Assembly (NCBI RefSeq): GCF_000238295.3
Contig: NZ_AHCD03000044.1
Coordinates: 310,001 to 374,000, forward strand
Length of the DNA stretch: 64,000 bases
DNA from: Pseudoalteromonas rubra
GTDB taxonomy: Bacteria; Pseudomonadota; Gammaproteobacteria; Enterobacterales; Alteromonadaceae
Direction of reading: 5' to 3'
Under the pieces are notes generated by a model. That model ran no database searches, was not told the origin of the DNA, and saw nothing but the letters and a program-made list of their open reading frames with translations. This document shows positions 56,746 to 64,000 of the stretch, piece after piece (positions within the stretch are counted from its first letter, which is position 1; every line of letters starts with the position of its first letter). The position numbers and the translations under genes are program-made.

Positions 56746-56778
56746 ACTAATTTTTTATTCAATTCAGGAGTGCAGGGA

Positions 56779-57708
56779 ATGGCATTTCTTCCTTTAAAGC
56801 CTATTCCAATCAAAGATCGTAACTCAATGATTTTCATCGGTATGGGGCGTATTGATATGCGCGACGGCGCATTTGCTGTGATTGATGAAGTAAATGGTGA
56901 GCGAATGCTTATTCCGGTGGGCTCTGTGGTGTGTATTATGCTGGAGCCGGGTACGCGGGTGAGTCATGCAGCGGTGAAGCTGGCAGCGACCACGGGCACT
57001 TTGCTTATCTGGGTGGGCGAAGCGGGCGTCAGGCTTTATTCGGCAGGGCAGCCCGGTGGTGCACGCTCCGATAAGCTGCTCTATCAGGCCAAGCTGGCAC
57101 TTGATGAGAACTTGCGGCTCAAAGTGGTACGCAAAATGTTTGAACTACGCTTTGGCGAACCGGCACCGGAGCGACGTTCGGTTGATCAGTTGCGGGGTAT
57201 TGAAGGCACGCGTGTACGCAAAACCTATGAACTGCTTGCCAAGCAGTATCAGGTCAGCTGGCAGGGCCGACGCTACGATCCCAAAGACTGGGCGAAGGGT
57301 GATGTGATTAATCAGTGTATCAGCGCTGCTACGTCTTGCCTGTATGGTGTTACCGAAGCCGCTGTGTTGGCTGCTGGCTATGCCCCGGCCATTGGCTTTT
57401 TACACACAGGTAAACCATTATCCTTTGTTTATGATATCGCTGACATTATTAAATTCGATACCGTTGTACCTGTGGCGTTTAAAGTTGCCAAACGACGGCC
57501 ACAATCACCGGATCGAGAGGTTCGGCTTGCCTGTCGCGAAGCGTTCCGAAAAGACAAGGTGTTGCCCCGGCTAATCCCGCTGATTGAAGAAGTGCTCGCC
57601 GCCGGTGAGATCACGCCACCCGAGCCTTATGCTGATGCACAGCCACCCGCACTCCCGGAACCTGAGTCGATAGGTGATGAGGGTCATCGCAGCGGAGGCC
57701 CACTATGA
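56779..57708 (+). CDS. cas1: Cas1e integrase
   Basis: A 309-aa spacer integrase that works with Cas2 at the leader end of arrays. Metal-binding residues are visible in RGIEGTRVRKTY (Glu), GFLHTGKPLSF (His) and VYDIADIIKFD (Asp). The start at 56779 is taken because AGGAG lies about nine bases upstream; a GTG three codons earlier is possible. The stop overlaps the cas2 start (ATGA), so the two are translated together. Length and motifs are typical of type I-E. Confidence 0.96.
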   Translation: MAFLPLKPIPIKDRNSMIFIGMGRIDMRDGAFAVIDEVNGERMLIPVGSVVCIMLEPGTRVSHAAVKLAATTGTLLIWVGEAGVRLYSAGQPGGARSDKLLYQAKLALDENLRLKVVRKMFELRFGEPAPERRSVDQLRGIEGTRVRKTYELLAKQYQVSWQGRRYDPKDWAKGDVINQCISAATSCLYGVTEAAVLAAGYAPAIGFLHTGKPLSFVYDIADIIKFDTVVPVAFKVAKRRPQSPDREVRLACREAFRKDKVLPRLIPLIEEVLAAGEITPPEPYADAQPPALPEPESIGDEGHRSGGPL

Positions 57709-58013
57709 GTATGTGCATGGTTGTGACGGAGGCAGTGCCGCCCAGGCTAAGAGGTCGCCTTGCAGTTTGGTTGCTGGAAATCCGCGCTGGTGTGTATGTT
57801 GGTGACGTGAGCAAGCGTGTTCGCGAAATGATCTGGTTTCAGGTGAGTGAATTGGCTGAAGACGGCAATGCAGTTATGGCCTGGGCAACCAACACCGAGT
57901 CGGGTTTTGATTTTATCACTTATGGTGAGAATGCCCGAATGCCGGTGGATTTTCAGGGGCTGAGACTGGTGAAGTACACCCCAAGAGCTGATGACAGTCA
58001 GGGAGGGGACTAA
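57705..58013 (+). CDS. cas2: Cas2e
   Basis: A 102-aa structural partner of Cas1 in spacer capture. It begins MSMCMVVTEAVPPRLRGRL and has WLLEIRAGVYVGDVSKRVR, both typical of the type I-E Cas2 subfamily. It overlaps cas1 by four bases and is the last cas gene; the leader of array 2 follows within about 85 bp. Confidence 0.96.
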   Translation: MSMCMVVTEAVPPRLRGRLAVWLLEIRAGVYVGDVSKRVREMIWFQVSELAEDGNAVMAWATNTESGFDFITYGENARMPVDFQGLRLVKYTPRADDSQGGD

Positions 58014-58094
58014 CGAATTATTCCTGCCATTCTATCTGTGATTTATTGCTCTTTAATAACTTGGTGATTCAGATTTTTACCTCATAAAGAGAGG

Positions 58095-58170
58095 TACGTT
58101 TGTACCCCAAATTTTTGGTAACTTTTGGTAGGTGATTTTTCTTTATGAAAAACAAGTATATAATTTTAGA
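58095..58170 (+). promoter_or_regulatory. CRISPR leader of array 2
   Basis: Leader directly before the first repeat, matching the array 1 leader over most of its length (ATTTTTGGTAACTTTTGG, TTTTTCTTTA and AAGTATATAATTTTAGA). TATAAT at 58159-58164 ends six bases before the repeat, as in array 1. It lies directly after cas2, so array 2 may also receive read-through from the cas operon. Confidence 0.75.
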
Positions 58171-59968
58171 GTATTCCCCGTACGCACGGGGCTAAACCGC
58201 GATTGGTAATGTACCTGACCTGATAGTATTGGTATTCCCCGTACGCACGGGGCTAAACCGTGGATGCTCACCGGCAGCACAGAGATTGTGGAGTATTCCC
58301 CGTACGCACGGGGCTAAACCGCGATATCGATAGACTGGGCCGTGACTCTGTGAGTATTCCCCGTACGCACGGGGCTAAACCGTGGAGATGCTTATAATGA
58401 CTATCGAACCAACAGTATTCCCCGTACGCACGGGGCTAAACCGGTATTGGCCATCCCGCCCAACGCGTCGTATGCGTATTCCCCGTACGCACGGGGCTAA
58501 ACCGATGTAAAAAGCTATTTTAACCTTTCTCCAGGGGTATTCCCCGTACGCACGGGGCTAAACCGAAATATTCATCTCTGCTTGAATACGCAATGATGTA
58601 TTCCCCGTACGCACGGGGCTAAACCGCATTAATGTAAACATCACACCTTTCACCGCTCGTATTCCCCGTACGCACGGGGCTAAACCGTCGGGTGCCTGGT
58701 ACCTGCGCTGTCATCGTCTGTATTCCCCGTACGCACGGGGCTAAACCGTGACGAATGTTGCTGATAGAGCCAACAGTGTCGTATTCCCCGTACGCACGGG
58801 GCTAAACCGGTAACTATAAGTACAAGCGAAGGGGCTATTGCGTATTCCCCGTACGCACGGGGCTAAACCGCCATGGTTTATCTTCAATTTTCGCACGAAA
58901 AGGTATTCCCCGTACGCACGGGGCTAAACCGGTGTCGCGCCAAATGCGGGATTTCACCATTGGGTATTCCCCGTACGCACGGGGCTAAACCGTGTTATGA
59001 GCAAATCATTGAAATGCGCCGTTCGTATTCCCCGTACGCACGGGGCTAAACCGTGTGGTGTATATTTGCATTTATGCAAAATTTAGTATTCCCCGTACGC
59101 ACGGGGCTAAACCGCAACCGTGATTAAGAAAAGGACATAAGATGACGTATTCCCCGTACGCACGGGGCTAAACCGCGCTGCTGGGGAGTGCATGGCAGCA
59201 CACCATCGTATTCCCCGTACGCACGGGGCTAAACCGGTCGATTGCGTTGCAGATAGTTTGTGCAACTCGTATTCCCCGTACGCACGGGGCTAAACCGATT
59301 GTCAGTGACAGCATTGAAGCCCGTCACCTGTATTCCCCGTACGCACGGGGCTAAACCGCAAACATCAACCATCGGACTGGATTTAGCCAAGTATTCCCCG
59401 TACGCACGGGGCTAAACCGTACACTGTCAGTCAAATAGTAGAGGTAAACCGGTATTCCCCGTACGCACGGGGCTAAACCGTAGGTTAACCATTGATTTGA
59501 TAATGTTGTCACGTATTCCCCGTACGCACGGGGCTAAACCGTCTTTCAGTTAAAGAAAAAACAGGTGGTTTTAGTATTCCCCGTACGCACGGGGCTAAAC
59601 CGGTTATATCGTTGGGGCAAACCGCAGCATCAGTGTATTCCCCGTACGCACGGGGCTAAACCGACCTGAAAATGCTGGCGCACCGTGCCAGGCTGGTATT
59701 CCCCGTACGCACGGGGCTAAACCGTCTTGCCGCGCAAAGTCGGGGTGCGGGCGGGCGTATTCCCCGTACGCACGGGGCGAAACCGAGAAGGCATTGCAGG
59801 CCAAACTGGACGCGGCCGTATTCCCCGTACGCACGGGGCTAAACCGCAAAAATCTCGAAGACTTGAGAGATCTGATAAGTGTTCCCCGTACGCACGGGGC
59901 TAAACCGACCTTCTCAGCAGAGGCGTAAAATGTCGTTGCGTATTCCCCGTACATACGGGGTTAAGGGT
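58171..59968 (+). CRISPR. Type I-E CRISPR array 2 (30 repeats, 29 spacers)
   Basis: Thirty 29-nt repeats with an exact 61-bp period and 29 spacers, all 32 nt. The repeat equals that of array 1 except for A instead of G at position 3 (GTATTCCCC). Repeat 27 (59757) has one change (GGGGCGAAACCG). Repeat 29 (59879) has the array 1 form (GTGTTCCCC). Repeat 30 (59940) is decayed (ACATACGGGGTTAAGGG) and marks the old end. The leader is on the left next to cas2. I noticed no duplicated spacers by eye. The number and uniformity of spacers suggest an array that was active in adaptation. Confidence 0.98.
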
Positions 59969-60108
59969 TTTGCTAAGCATTTTCCCCCTGCAAGGCGCTG
60001 TTTTGCTTACTTCTAGTGTATTTTTAGGGGTTTTATTAAATAACTGGCTATTTGCCGAAAAATCAATACAATGTCGCGCTCATTTTTAGGTACATATTTA
60101 GGATTGAT

Positions 60109-60783
60109 ATGAAGCAGTTACCTTCTTTGGCCGGTTTGGCTTTGTTGTTGTGTGGTACGAGTGCCATGGCAGAGCAAGCTCAGGCGGTAAATTATGATTA
60201 TGTTGAGGCGGGTTATAAACGTCACAGTGAAAGCTCGGACTTGTCCCTTGGTGGTATGCAACTCACCCTCAGTAAACGCGTCAACGAGTTTTACTTCGAA
60301 CTAAATGCAGAGCAGTTTGAAAGAAGCGGTCCTGAAGTTGACCTTTTTGAAGGCTTTGGCACCATGTATTCAAATGACGAGTATGAACTGAATCAGTATC
60401 GTCTGGGTGGTGGCTTTATCTTCGACCTGGACACTGCCTCAACGATTGATGTGGGTTTGTTGCTTGGTAAACTGGAGCTTGATTACCGCTCTGAATATTG
60501 GACCAAGCGCAGCGATGGTTCAAACTCGGACTTGCGTTATGCCAGTAGCTCCAGAGATGTAGATTTTTGGGACCTGCGTGTTCAATATCAGAAAGTCTTT
60601 TTTGAAAATTTGGCGTTCAAAGCCGCAGTGGGCTACGAACATTTGTCAGGCGAAGCGCCTAATAGTCTGTACGGTTTGCTGGCTGTGGGCTATCACTTCA
60701 ATGAAGCCTGGTCTGTGAACACGGAATATCGCTATGTGGATGAGTATCGCAACTGGGGTGTAAACCTGCAGTACGCATTTTAA
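60109..60783 (+). CDS. Small outer-membrane beta-barrel protein (copy downstream of CRISPR locus)
   Basis: A 224-aa paralog of the barrel protein at 44241. It has a signal peptide (MKQLPSLAGLALLL, cut near AMAEQ) and amphipathic strands ending in LQYAF. ATG 60109 is chosen because it starts the signal peptide and has AGGA upstream; the open frame begins 19 codons earlier without support. It probably has the same unknown role as its paralog. The two copies flank the entire CRISPR-Cas region in the same orientation. Confidence 0.8.
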   Translation: MKQLPSLAGLALLLCGTSAMAEQAQAVNYDYVEAGYKRHSESSDLSLGGMQLTLSKRVNEFYFELNAEQFERSGPEVDLFEGFGTMYSNDEYELNQYRLGGGFIFDLDTASTIDVGLLLGKLELDYRSEYWTKRSDGSNSDLRYASSSRDVDFWDLRVQYQKVFFENLAFKAAVGYEHLSGEAPNSLYGLLAVGYHFNEAWSVNTEYRYVDEYRNWGVNLQYAF

Positions 60784-60797
60784 TTGCTTATCAAATG

Positions 60798-60830
60798 AGG
60801 TCAGCCATGTTGCGCTGACCTTGCTTTTCC
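60798..60830 (+). terminator. Terminator after second barrel gene
   Basis: AGGTCAGC (60798-60805) and GCTGACCT (60814-60821) form a perfect 8-bp stem, followed by TGCTTTTCC. It starts 14 bases after the stop codon. Confidence 0.65.
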
Positions 60831-61045
60831 TTGGGTATCCGCTTTTCTCATGAACACCTGGCTGTCTGCGTTTAGCTTTCCTTCTGCCAGTTCTGTTTTG
60901 TCTCCCTATTTTATCGTCGTGTTTAAGAACACTTGCCTGTTTAATTCAGGCTTTCGGTATCCACTTAGCTTGTGTGTTTAACGGCTTATGGGCTCAGGTC
61001 CTGTGGAATCGTTACCATTGTGGAACTGTAATGCGAGGGTGTACA
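60831..61045. other. Intergenic region between convergent genes
   Basis: Part of a 331-bp gap between the barrel gene and the protease gene. Apart from the terminators at each end, I see no gene or repeat in it. Confidence 0.4.
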
Positions 61046-61080
61046 TTAAAATAAGATAGCAGGAGGGGCCCTGCTATCTT
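61046..61080 (-). terminator. Terminator of the protease gene
   Basis: AAGATAGCAGG (61053-61063) and CCTGCTATCTT (61070-61080) form a perfect 11-bp stem. On the minus strand it is followed by ATTTTAATG, and it lies 35 bp after the protease stop. Confidence 0.7.
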
Positions 61081-61114
61081 GTTGGTATGACAATGCGTTC
61101 GCTAAGTATTTGCT

Positions 61115-62578
61115 TTATTTGAGCTCTATCTGTACTTCTATCCATGCGTCGGGCGTACCGACAGTGCCGCCTTTGCGGGTCGGTGTGATAGTAAATCCGC
61201 CCCAGTGATCGGTATAGCTCTGACCTATGATCAACTCAGAGTCGGTTTGGTCATCGCCCCACCAGCCGGGTGTTTTGGAGCCCGGGGTCATATCCAGCAG
61301 ATAGGAAGTGGTTTTCCAGAATCGCTCATCAGTTTCATTTTCAAAATAGCCTTGTAAGTTGATCAGCACGCCGTTTTGCGTATCGGTATACCGGTCGTGG
61401 GAGGTACGGTATTCCAGCCAGTAAGTGTATTTGCCATTGCCAGACTTTAAGCGCAGGCCAATGTATCCCTGGTTATTTGCGGCCTGGTCAAAAGCATAAA
61501 TACGGTAGGTACCCGAGGCATTAATCACCGGCACTTCACTGTCGGTTAGCCAGCCAAAAAAGTGTTTGTACAACAAGTTGTATGCCTGTAAAGAGTGAGC
61601 GCCCATGCCCATCATGCTGTACACATTGCCATAGTTCAGGCTCTCTGTGTCGTAATCACCCACGCCGATGACTTTACCCGGACCTGCTTCCAGCGCTTTG
61701 GCATGGCGCAGTCCCAGTGCGTGTCCCAGTTCGTGCGCAATCACACCTGTTGTGTGGTGGTAAAGCGAAATACTCGGTGGCGCGGCACTGGAGTTAAAGT
61801 TGCCTACCTGGGGTGCCACCATCATCACCACCTGGGCATTGCCCGGGGCATCCGGGTCAACACCCAGTGCTCTGATCTGGCTTTTCCACAGGGCGGTCCA
61901 GCCATGGAAGTCGTTGTCATAGGTGCTCTTAGGCTGATTGATGTGAATGATGGGCGTACTGGTGTCGTAAGTGACATTAAAACGGCCATAAGACTGCTGA
62001 TCGTAGTAAGTGGTGACACCTTGTAAGTCACTTTCCATAGTCGGCCATGTCAGTGAGGTATCGCTAAACTGAAAGCGATATACCTGAATATTGACATGAT
62101 CGTATGGGTACCCGTCGTTGCCACCCGGGGGCTCTGTTGGCGGCTCTGTGGTATCTGTGGTTCGACAGGAAGTAGCGCCCAGATCGACCACAATAGAGCT
62201 ACCACTGTGGCTGCCATCCAGTGTGATATAGCCCCAATACGAAGCGGGGCGTTTCAGCACAATACATTCCTTGTTGCCAGATGTGGAGGAGTTGGGATCG
62301 CTGCCGTCCAGCCTGGGCCAGCCACCGCTGCGGGCATACAGGTTGAGGTCACCAGTGCCGTAAGCGGTACTGATGGCAACGTTGTCATAGTTGTCCAAAT
62401 TCGCCACGCTCAGGTAGGTGCGTGAGCTGGTTGGCAGACAGACGGTTTCTCCATCTTGCAACGTCCTGCCGGTGAAGGGGGCTGAAGTGGCGCATTTATC
62501 TTCCAGCTGGGCTGCGATAGCCGGGCCATTGAGCGAAACAAGCAGTGGTATGCACCACGAGTGTTTAACCAGATTCAT
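61115..62578 (-). CDS. Secreted zinc metalloprotease with PPC domain
   Basis: A 487-aa exported protein. A signal peptide (cut near AIAAQ, about residue 23) is followed by a bacterial pre-peptidase C-terminal (PPC) domain at about 35-135, containing YLSVANLDNYDNV, GTGDLNLYAR and GYITLDGSHSG. A Pro/Thr linker near 145-152 leads to the catalytic part. The zinc site is HELGHALGLRH (about 283), with the Met-turn NVYSMMGMG downstream. It is a gametolysin-like (M11-type) or related zincin, probably secreted. AAGGAAAAAACG before the start is a good ribosome site. Unusually, the PPC domain is N-terminal to the protease domain. The substrate is unknown. Confidence 0.85.
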   Translation of the reverse strand: MNLVKHSWCIPLLVSLNGPAIAAQLEDKCATSAPFTGRTLQDGETVCLPTSSRTYLSVANLDNYDNVAISTAYGTGDLNLYARSGGWPRLDGSDPNSSTSGNKECIVLKRPASYWGYITLDGSHSGSSIVVDLGATSCRTTDTTEPPTEPPGGNDGYPYDHVNIQVYRFQFSDTSLTWPTMESDLQGVTTYYDQQSYGRFNVTYDTSTPIIHINQPKSTYDNDFHGWTALWKSQIRALGVDPDAPGNAQVVMMVAPQVGNFNSSAAPPSISLYHHTTGVIAHELGHALGLRHAKALEAGPGKVIGVGDYDTESLNYGNVYSMMGMGAHSLQAYNLLYKHFFGWLTDSEVPVINASGTYRIYAFDQAANNQGYIGLRLKSGNGKYTYWLEYRTSHDRYTDTQNGVLINLQGYFENETDERFWKTTSYLLDMTPGSKTPGWWGDDQTDSELIIGQSYTDHWGGFTITPTRKGGTVGTPDAWIEVQIELK

Positions 62579-62901
62579 CGTTTTTTCCTTTACAGTTGTT
62601 GTATTAACCGCATGTATGCGGTTTTGAGTGGCCCGGACATGCTGCGCTCGAATTTACATTTAATCCTTAATAAACAATTGGATAAATAAATGCTTTAGCA
62701 CGTGTGCGGATCCAAACCTGTGTCTTCTGTATGTAAAATAAACAGAAGAGGAATAAATATATTATATTTTATACAATATTCAAGTGCTCTTTGATGTTTG
62801 TCAGCACGGTAACGACCCGGGAAAAAGAAAATCAAAAAATGCTTTACCTCAACCTAGCTTGAGATTTTATCTTGGCTGCACATCAATAAAGGAGTCAGGA
62901 C
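62579..62901. other. Intergenic region upstream of protease gene
   Basis: No gene seen in 323 bp. A hairpin AACCGCAT/ATGCGGTT (62606-62623) lies in what would be the protease 5' UTR. A very AT-rich stretch near 62740-62780 may hold promoters. Confidence 0.4.
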
Positions 62902-62982
62902 ATGAAACAGTTCACGGTTAATCATTTATCGTTTAGCGCGCAGGTACTGCGGTTGTTCAATGGCACAATGCAAAATAAATAA
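62902..62982 (+). CDS. Possible 26-aa peptide upstream of VOC gene
   Basis: A short frame, MKQFTVNHLSFSAQVLRLF..., with AAAGGAGTCAGGAC just upstream. Its stop codon overlaps the ribosome site of the next gene (TAAGGAGAC). The strong ribosome site and the coupling to the VOC gene suggest it is translated, perhaps as a leader or coupling peptide. It has no known motif. Confidence 0.4.
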   Translation: MKQFTVNHLSFSAQVLRLFNGTMQNK

Positions 62983-62993
62983 GGAGACATATT

Positions 62994-63407
62994 ATGTATC
63001 TGGAACACGTAAATCTGGTTGTTGACGATATCGAGCAGATGTTAAATTTTTATCAGGCTGCTTTTCCGCATTGGCGTGTACGTAGCGAAGGAAGCGGCAG
63101 TTGGCACGGCAAACCCAGAAACTGGTTACATTTTGGCGATGATTATCACTATCTTGCCTTGAGCGATCACGGTGAGGGCAGTAATCGGGAGCTGAGTGGT
63201 CATTCGCTGGGGCTGGCGCATTTTGCCTATGTGGTACAGTCGGTTGACAGGGTGGTTGCGCGCCTGGTCCAAGCCGGGTATGCCGTAGATAAACAGGGGA
63301 CCCAGCATCCGCATCGCAAGAATGTGTACTTTATTGACCCGGCAGGATTTGAAGTGGAATTTGTTGAATATATGAGTGATATACCCGCTGAGCGTAACAG
63401 TGATTAA
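62994..63407 (+). CDS. VOC (glyoxalase/bleomycin-resistance) family protein
   Basis: A 137-aa protein with the vicinal-oxygen-chelate fold. It begins MYLEHVNLVVDDIEQMLNFYQ and ends with the second metal-site strand FIDPAGFEVEFVEY. Likely metal ligands include the His at residue 5 and the Glu in EVEFVE. Family members act as glyoxalases, dioxygenases or drug-binding proteins; the substrate here is unknown. GGAGACAT before ATG 62994 supports the start. It follows the 26-aa ORF by eleven bases and precedes a membrane-bound regulator gene. Confidence 0.85.
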   Translation: MYLEHVNLVVDDIEQMLNFYQAAFPHWRVRSEGSGSWHGKPRNWLHFGDDYHYLALSDHGEGSNRELSGHSLGLAHFAYVVQSVDRVVARLVQAGYAVDKQGTQHPHRKNVYFIDPAGFEVEFVEYMSDIPAERNSD

Positions 63408-63491
63408 TATTTCGATAAATCGGTACGAGACTTTACAAAAAATTTACTTTATTATCGGTGGTCAGAAAGGGTTCTATCAGAGGCTGCCGGG

Positions 63492-64000
63492 ATGGCGACG
63501 GTCAACATCATTCCAAAACCAGAGTGGGTGCTCAACCATCAGCATCAGCAGTTGCATAGTGGTCAGCGTGTTATCTCGCTGGATGATAAGCAATATGCGC
63601 TGCTGACATTGCTCATGACACATGCCAGTCAGGATGTGACGAAAGAGCAGATCTTTAATACTTTGTGGCCGGGTCGGGTAGTGAGTGAAGACGCCATTTA
63701 TGTCACTGTGAATGGTCTGCGTAAGTTACTGGGCGACAGCGTTAAACAGCCCATGTACATTAAAACGGTGTCAGGAGTTGGCTACCGCTGGGTGGGCCCA
63801 AATATAGGCGAAGACAAGCCCTTGTTCTCAGGGGCTGTGATGATCCTGGCCGCCATTTGCTTGCTGGGCGTGGTGCTGTTGGCCAGCCAGTTTCGCCAAT
63901 TGTCGACACCTGAGCCCATGTCGCCCGAACAGGCAGAGCAATTTAAAAAAGCACGCTATTTACTGAATCACGATCCCGCTGCCATTGACCAGAGTATCGC
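63492..64000 (+). CDS. CadC/ToxR-like membrane-bound transcriptional regulator (partial)
   Basis: A frame open to the right window edge, 169 codons visible. Residues about 15-105 form an OmpR-type winged helix (YALLTLLMTHASQDVTKEQI, then LWPGRVVSEDAIYVTVNGLR and YIKTVSGVGYRW). A single membrane segment follows (AVMILAAICLLGVVLLAS, about 115-133), then the start of a periplasmic part. This is the layout of CadC/ToxR-type regulators that sense a periplasmic signal and bind DNA from the membrane. The ribosome site before ATG 63492 is weak (GCCGGG). The 3' end is outside the window. Confidence 0.85.
   Translation, partial: MATVNIIPKPEWVLNHQHQQLHSGQRVISLDDKQYALLTLLMTHASQDVTKEQIFNTLWPGRVVSEDAIYVTVNGLRKLLGDSVKQPMYIKTVSGVGYRWVGPNIGEDKPLFSGAVMILAAICLLGVVLLASQFRQLSTPEPMSPEQAEQFKKARYLLNHDPAAIDQSI

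Noticed and set aside
59420..59451. Spacer ending in GTAAACCG, like the repeat end GCTAAACCG
   Set aside because: The spacer is exactly 32 nt with normal repeats on both sides, so the likeness is probably chance and not a partial repeat insertion.
59604..59954. 116-aa minus-strand frame in array 2
   Set aside because: Repeating peptide made by CRISPR repeats, not a gene.

Overview
The window looks like a chromosomal segment from a marine gammaproteobacterium, most likely Pseudoalteromonas or a close relative. I infer this from the gene content and protein style (a large NRPS locus with a SyrD/PvdE-type exporter, LysR/QorB/DoxX and GGDEF housekeeping genes, small outer-membrane barrels); no ribosomal marker is present to confirm it.

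Positions 1-37,030 hold a nonribosomal peptide locus. It opens with the 3' end of a cyclic-peptide ABC exporter. Four very large synthetase genes follow (4347, 1174, 3335 and 3331 aa), joined by TAATG stop/start overlaps. I count 11 modules (4+1+3+3). The assembly line starts with an N-terminal condensation domain, which suggests an acylated first residue. It has six condensation domains of the dual C/E type and four of LCL type, no separate epimerase and no terminal thioesterase. TubC-like docking segments start the second, third and fourth proteins. The colinear prediction is acyl, D-Phe, D-(Val/Ile), D-X, L-(Ala/Gly), L-hydrophobic, D-Ser, L-Thr, L-Ser, D-X, D-Ser, Val. A near-identical 3.4 kb block is shared by synthetases 1 and 4.

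Positions 37,030-44,950 hold ordinary accessory genes: a lipoprotein, a DoxX membrane protein, a LysR regulator divergent from a QorB-type oxidoreductase, a membrane diguanylate cyclase, a one-TM unknown protein, a secreted lipin-like (LNS2) phosphatase and an outer-membrane barrel.

Positions 45,090-59,970 hold a type I-E CRISPR-Cas locus and associated small genes. A short array (9 repeats) lies upstream and a long array (30 repeats) downstream of WYL regulator, cas3, cas8e, cas7, cas5, cas6e, cas1 and cas2. There is no separate cse2/cas11 gene. Instead the 692-aa Cas8e carries a C-terminal Cse2-like domain, so the large and small Cascade subunits are fused. Both arrays share a leader and nearly the same 29-nt repeat, differing at repeat position 3. 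An unknown membrane protein gene and a 61-aa gene lie antisense between array 1 and the regulator. Paralogous outer-membrane barrel genes sit on both sides of the whole locus, which suggests insertion between tandem copies.

Positions 60,000-64,000 hold the second barrel gene, a secreted zinc protease with a PPC domain, a possible 26-aa ORF, a VOC-family protein and the start of a CadC/ToxR-like membrane-bound regulator that runs off the window.
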